A stretch of DNA of 17,920 nucleotides from Verrucomicrobiota bacterium (GTDB lineage: Bacteria > Verrucomicrobiota > Verrucomicrobiae > Opitutales > CG1-02-43-26): contig JABDAI010000024.1 in NCBI GenBank assembly GCA_013289195.1, forward strand, positions 1 to 17,920, in the 5' to 3' direction. Below, in pieces: positions 14,705 through 17,920 of this stretch. Every line of letters starts with the position of its first letter. Positions within the stretch are counted from its first letter, which is position 1. The notes below the pieces were generated by a model. The model had not been told where the DNA came from. It saw only the letters and a program-made list of their open reading frames with translations, and did not search any database. The translations under genes were made by a program, and so were the position numbers.

Positions 14705-17170
14705 TTACTCTTTACGTATCGAAAAAGTACCTTCTGATATAATATTTGACTGCGTCTTTGCGAAGGCATCCATGATTTCTTCTTCTTTTAGAGTACGATC
14801 ATGGGCTCTAAATTTAATTGAAAAAGCGATGCTTTTTTTGCCTTCTTCGATTCCTTTACCTTGATAAACGTCGAATATCGTAACACCTTCGACATGAAAT
14901 TTATTTTCAACAGCTTTTTTGGCAGCTATAAACAATTTTTTACGGGCTGTTTCAGCTGGTATTTTTGCATCCATAACGAGACCTAAGTCTTTAATAGATG
15001 CAGGGAAGGTACTGAAAGGTTCAAATTTTATTTGTCGTTTTTCTAGGGTTTCTTGTTTTAAAAGTTCAGGTAGAAGAAAAATTTCTCCGCAAAAAATTGT
15101 TCCTTGGGTTTCCCATTGCTTCATCAATTTTAGATTGCTCATACCTACATGGATTTGAAATTTATCATTTTCTAACGTTCCTGCTTGGGCAGATTGGTTA
15201 TTTTGCCAAAGGTTTGAATTCTCGATGATTTTGAAATCTATATTGTCCTTTTGCAATCCAGCTATACTTGCGATTTCTAAAATCAGTCCTTTTACTTTGT
15301 AAAAATCGACTGCTTCACGTTTTAACCATTCATGTTCATGAGGATGTTTTGATATTATTGCAAATCCAACAGATAATACTTCATAAGGTTTGTCATTAAC
15401 GACTTGGATGACACGTCCTGTTTCAAAGATGTTTGTTATTCGATTACCATTTCGTTGATTAAAGTTGATGGTATCCCAGAGCCCTGGAAGCAGAGACATA
15501 CGAACATGAGTGTGATCGGCTGTCAAAGGATTATCTAATGCGCAATAACTTGCTATATTTTTACCATAAAGATCATTGATTTCTTTTTCTTGACGTAATG
15601 TGTAATGAACGCATTCGTCAAAATGTTGTCCAACGAGGTAATCTACTACCTTATGATTAAACCTAGCAATAGGATCGTCATTCCGAGTAAATCCCGGTAC
15701 CATGACCTCAGATTTAGGAATATTTTTTGTTCCATAAATGCGTAAAAACTCTTCAACCAAATCTATGGGTCTTGTGATATCTGCTCTAAAAGAAGGAACT
15801 ATCACTTTCCATAAAAATGCTTTTGAATCCACAAGGAATCCAAGACGTTTAAAAATATCAATACTTACCGCATTTTCGACATCGAATCCGCAGCGCTCAC
15901 GAACGAAATTAGGATCAATTTCAATTTCTCGGTCATGACGAGGCTCTTTACCTACAAGAATTCCTGATGATACTAGCTCTCCGCCGGCAATGTCGAGTAT
16001 CATTTTAATAGCTCTTCGGGCAGCATCAACAACTCCTTTAGGATTAACATCTCTTACAAAACGATAGGCACTGTCCGTTGATAGGTTCAAGTTTTTACTG
16101 GTATGACGGATGGATACAGGGTCAAAGTAAGCGCTTTCTAGAACGAGATCCACTGTAGTTTCATCGACCTCTGCGTCTAAACTTCCCATAATTCCAGCAA
16201 CGACTAATGGTTTTTCTTCATCAGCGATTACGGTCATAGAAGGATCCAGAGTACGTTTTTTTTGATCCAATGTGATAATGACTTCATTCTCTTGTGCTTG
16301 CCGAACAATGAGTTTCTTACCTTTTATTTTTCTTAGATCAAAAGCATGCAAAGGCTGTCCACAATCCATCATAATCCAATTTGTGATATCGACAATGTTG
16401 TTCACAGATCGTAGTCCAATGGCCTCAAGATCTTTCCGTAACCATTCTGGACTTTGTTTTACAGTAACCCCTTTGATTACCCAAGCAGTATATAACGGAC
16501 AATTAGGTGATTTAACTTCAATGCCTTTAAAAGAATTATTGTCGAAATTAGATTGGTTAGCAAAGGCATAGGGATAATCAGGTACTAGGGGAGAAATTAG
16601 CTCAATATTGTAATAAGCAGATAATTCTCTGGCAAGCCCAATATGAGAGAGGCAATCGCCTCGATTGGCGGTGATTTTTTCTAAATCGAGGATGACATCA
16701 TTATCTTTTAGGACGTCATTAATGGATATTCCTAATGGAGGATGATTACTGAGGATTAATAAACCTTGAGAATCCGAACCAATGCCTAATTCCTTCGCGC
16801 TGCACATCATTCCCTCGGAATCGACGCCGCGAAGTTTTGATTTTTTAATCTTAAAATCGCCTGGCAAAATGGCTCCAGGGAGCGCAACAGGAACACGGTC
16901 ACCTACTTTGTAATTAGATGCACCACAGACAATCTGTTTTATATCTTCGGGATTGTCGCTTACTTGTACCTGGCAAATACCCAACCGATCAGCATCAGGA
17001 TGTTGCTGCCGGGATTTAATTTCACCTACGACAACATGTTCAAGTAGTGGAATACCTTTAAAAATCACTTCATCTACTTCAAAGCCAAGCATAGGAAGTA
17101 CTTCTGCAAGTTCTTCGGGAGTTGATTTTATTGGTACATAGCGTTTGAGCCAATTTAAGCTTGCTTTCAT
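14705..17170 (-). CDS. pheT: Phenylalanyl-tRNA synthetase beta subunit
   Basis: 821 residues, a full-length bacterial PheT that pairs with PheS as an alpha2-beta2 enzyme charging tRNA-Phe. Domains in order: N-terminal segment SLNWLKRYVP; an OB-fold tRNA-binding domain at about 40-155 (VVVGEI, HPDADRL, IVCGASNYKVGD, KIKKSKLRGVDSEGMMCSAKELG); the B3/B4 editing domain at about 205-390 (LRSVNNIVDITNWIMMD, QPLHAFDLRKI); B5 at about 410-480 (CGFDV, VPSFRADI, DLVEEFLRIYG); the catalytic-like core (RMSLLPGLWDTINFN, NIFETGRV); and a C-terminal FDX-ACB anticodon-binding domain from about 725 (FPASIKDLGLVMD, GKKSIAFSIKFRAHDRTL). No pheS is nearby, so the subunits are encoded separately. The ATG has no Shine-Dalgarno. 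The closest resemblance I recall is to Opitutae-type PheT. Confidence 0.97.
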   Translation of the reverse strand: MKASLNWLKRYVPIKSTPEELAEVLPMLGFEVDEVIFKGIPLLEHVVVGEIKSRQQHPDADRLGICQVQVSDNPEDIKQIVCGASNYKVGDRVPVALPGAILPGDFKIKKSKLRGVDSEGMMCSAKELGIGSDSQGLLILSNHPPLGISINDVLKDNDVILDLEKITANRGDCLSHIGLARELSAYYNIELISPLVPDYPYAFANQSNFDNNSFKGIEVKSPNCPLYTAWVIKGVTVKQSPEWLRKDLEAIGLRSVNNIVDITNWIMMDCGQPLHAFDLRKIKGKKLIVRQAQENEVIITLDQKKRTLDPSMTVIADEEKPLVVAGIMGSLDAEVDETTVDLVLESAYFDPVSIRHTSKNLNLSTDSAYRFVRDVNPKGVVDAARRAIKMILDIAGGELVSSGILVGKEPRHDREIEIDPNFVRERCGFDVENAVSIDIFKRLGFLVDSKAFLWKVIVPSFRADITRPIDLVEEFLRIYGTKNIPKSEVMVPGFTRNDDPIARFNHKVVDYLVGQHFDECVHYTLRQEKEINDLYGKNIASYCALDNPLTADHTHVRMSLLPGLWDTINFNQRNGNRITNIFETGRVIQVVNDKPYEVLSVGFAIISKHPHEHEWLKREAVDFYKVKGLILEIASIAGLQKDNIDFKIIENSNLWQNNQSAQAGTLENDKFQIHVGMSNLKLMKQWETQGTIFCGEIFLLPELLKQETLEKRQIKFEPFSTFPASIKDLGLVMDAKIPAETARKKLFIAAKKAVENKFHVEGVTIFDVYQGKGIEEGKKSIAFSIKFRAHDRTLKEEEIMDAFAKTQSNIISEGTFSIRKE

Positions 17171-17246
17171 TATTGTTTTTTATTAATAGTATCTGGAATT
17201 TTAAAAATAATAAGATCTTATTAAGTGGATAATAGGAAAATATTTT

Positions 17247-17290
17247 GTCCGTAGCTTCGATTTCATGTTGAATATAGAAGTACTACGGAC
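17247..17290. other. Stem-loop inverted repeat upstream of pheT
   Basis: GTCCGTAG (17247-17254) is a perfect inverted match of CTACGGAC (17283-17290). CTTC (17255-17258) and GAAG (17277-17280) extend it inward after a two-base bulge, leaving an 18-base loop. It is more GC-rich than its surroundings. No T-run follows on either strand, so it is not a standard terminator. It lies 77 bases before the pheT start and could be a leader structure or a protein-binding site. An AT-rich hairpin (ATGAAAAAA / TTTTTTCAT, 17321-17344) lies further upstream. Confidence 0.5.
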
Positions 17291-17446
17291 TATGAAAGTC
17301 AACCAGATTATTTATCCCTTATGAAAAAAACTGGATTTTTTCATTTATTTAATTAAAACCGCAGTTCGAGATAAAGCTGGTTTTTAATGAGACTTTAGCG
17401 AATAGTTTGCATACTTAGAATGCGCAAATCTTTTTAAATTACAGCT

Positions 17447-17920
17447 TTAGAGCCTTCTCTCTTTCTTCTCCTTTTTCAGTTTCCTATTTTTTTTCCGTTT
17501 TTCTATTAATTTTTTTTTATGATCTAGTTTTTTCTTCGAATGCCGAGAAACAAATTTAGAGTGATGTTTTTCTTTTTTGTTTTTGCTGGAATGTGAATAT
17601 TTAGTATTTCCCAATATAGAGTTTAGACGGTTTTTATATTCATCAAGCTTTACTTGAGTTTTTTGAGCATACTCCGTCGCTTTCTCAGCAGAAATGCGTG
17701 TATCTTCTATAACTTCTTTTTTGGCTTCATCATTATTAGTTATAATTTTATTAACTTGAATAACTGCAGTCTTATAAGCTTTCTGGGCAATGGAAGAAGC
17801 TTTTTTAATAAGATCAACTGTATTTTCCATTTTACTAAGTTTTTTGTTTTCTTTAGCTTTTTGGAATTCAACTTTATATAATCTGATATTGTCAACTTGT
17901 TGGGCTGCAAGATTCTTTTG
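17447..17920 (-). CDS. Coiled-coil protein with lysine-rich tail (start outside window)
   Basis: The frame is open through the right edge of the window, so at least 157 residues are coded and the true start may lie beyond; the ATG at 17830 is internal and has no ribosome-binding site. The first two thirds are helical and coiled-coil-like (EFQKAKENKKL, KKASSIAQKAYKTAV, RISAEKATEYAQKTQVKLDEY). The last 50 residues are extremely basic: clusters such as KNKKEKHHSK, HSKKKLDHKKK and KKNRKLKKEKKERRL. The tail resembles those of histone-H1-like or other nucleic-acid-binding proteins by composition only. I cannot assign a family. It lies upstream of pheT on the same strand, with 276 bases between. Confidence 0.65.
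   Translation of the reverse strand, partial: QKNLAAQQVDNIRLYKVEFQKAKENKKLSKMENTVDLIKKASSIAQKAYKTAVIQVNKIITNNDEAKKEVIEDTRISAEKATEYAQKTQVKLDEYKNRLNSILGNTKYSHSSKNKKEKHHSKFVSRHSKKKLDHKKKLIEKRKKNRKLKKEKKERRL

Noticed and set aside
17350..17385. GCAGTTCGAGATAAAGC, reminiscent of a tRNA T-arm.
   Set aside because: No matching acceptor, D or anticodon arms can be drawn in the flanking AT-rich sequence.

Overview
The window is AT-rich, compact bacterial DNA. The core genes look most like the PVC superphylum, probably Verrucomicrobiota of an Opitutae-like lineage, possibly host-associated. Three things suggest this: the long PheT, the PGI variant carrying a GNKGSTDQH block, and a small lipoprotein with a PWxxPxxWE tail next to rsmI. 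This placement rests on remembered family resemblance, not a search; Chlamydiota is the main alternative. Almost no gene has a Shine-Dalgarno sequence before its start. The one clear exception is the gene at 8510.

Layout. 1-1350 (+) is the 3' part of a gene with two 31-residue helical repeats and a C-terminal HEWTH zinc-protease motif. 1414-4895 (-) is a likely housekeeping operon, transcribed pgi, small lipoprotein, rsmI, ppx. 4964-5140 holds a decayed transposase. 5131-8330 (-) is a tandem duplication of about 1.6 kb, with two secreted FG-GAP proteins of 496 residues, each with seven repeats like an integrin-type beta-propeller. 8510-10159 (+) encodes a cytolysin-like protein with a degenerate MACPF signature.

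10432-12575 (+) holds two paralogous genes for coiled-coil proteins that end in a paired hydrophobic hairpin. In the first copy the hairpin is cut off by a frameshift that must lie close to a run of six G. 12765-13057 is a patch of relics: an AbiEi-like antitoxin N-terminus and an IS66 transposase segment. The IS66 segment lies in frame directly behind the stop of a 434-residue coiled-coil gene (13058-14362, -). 14478-14688 is a short, internally deleted insertion element with terminal inverted repeats. 14705-17170 (-) is pheT. 17447 to the right edge (-) is a coiled-coil protein with a very basic tail, whose start lies outside the window.

The housekeeping genes (ppx, rsmI, pgi, pheT) flank an accessory block of about 9.5 kb. 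That block is rich in duplications, IS relics and proteins of a surface, secreted or effector-like type: beta-propellers, a pore-former-like protein, and coiled coils with membrane hairpins. A role in interacting with a eukaryotic host or with competing cells is a reasonable inference, but the sequence does not demonstrate it.
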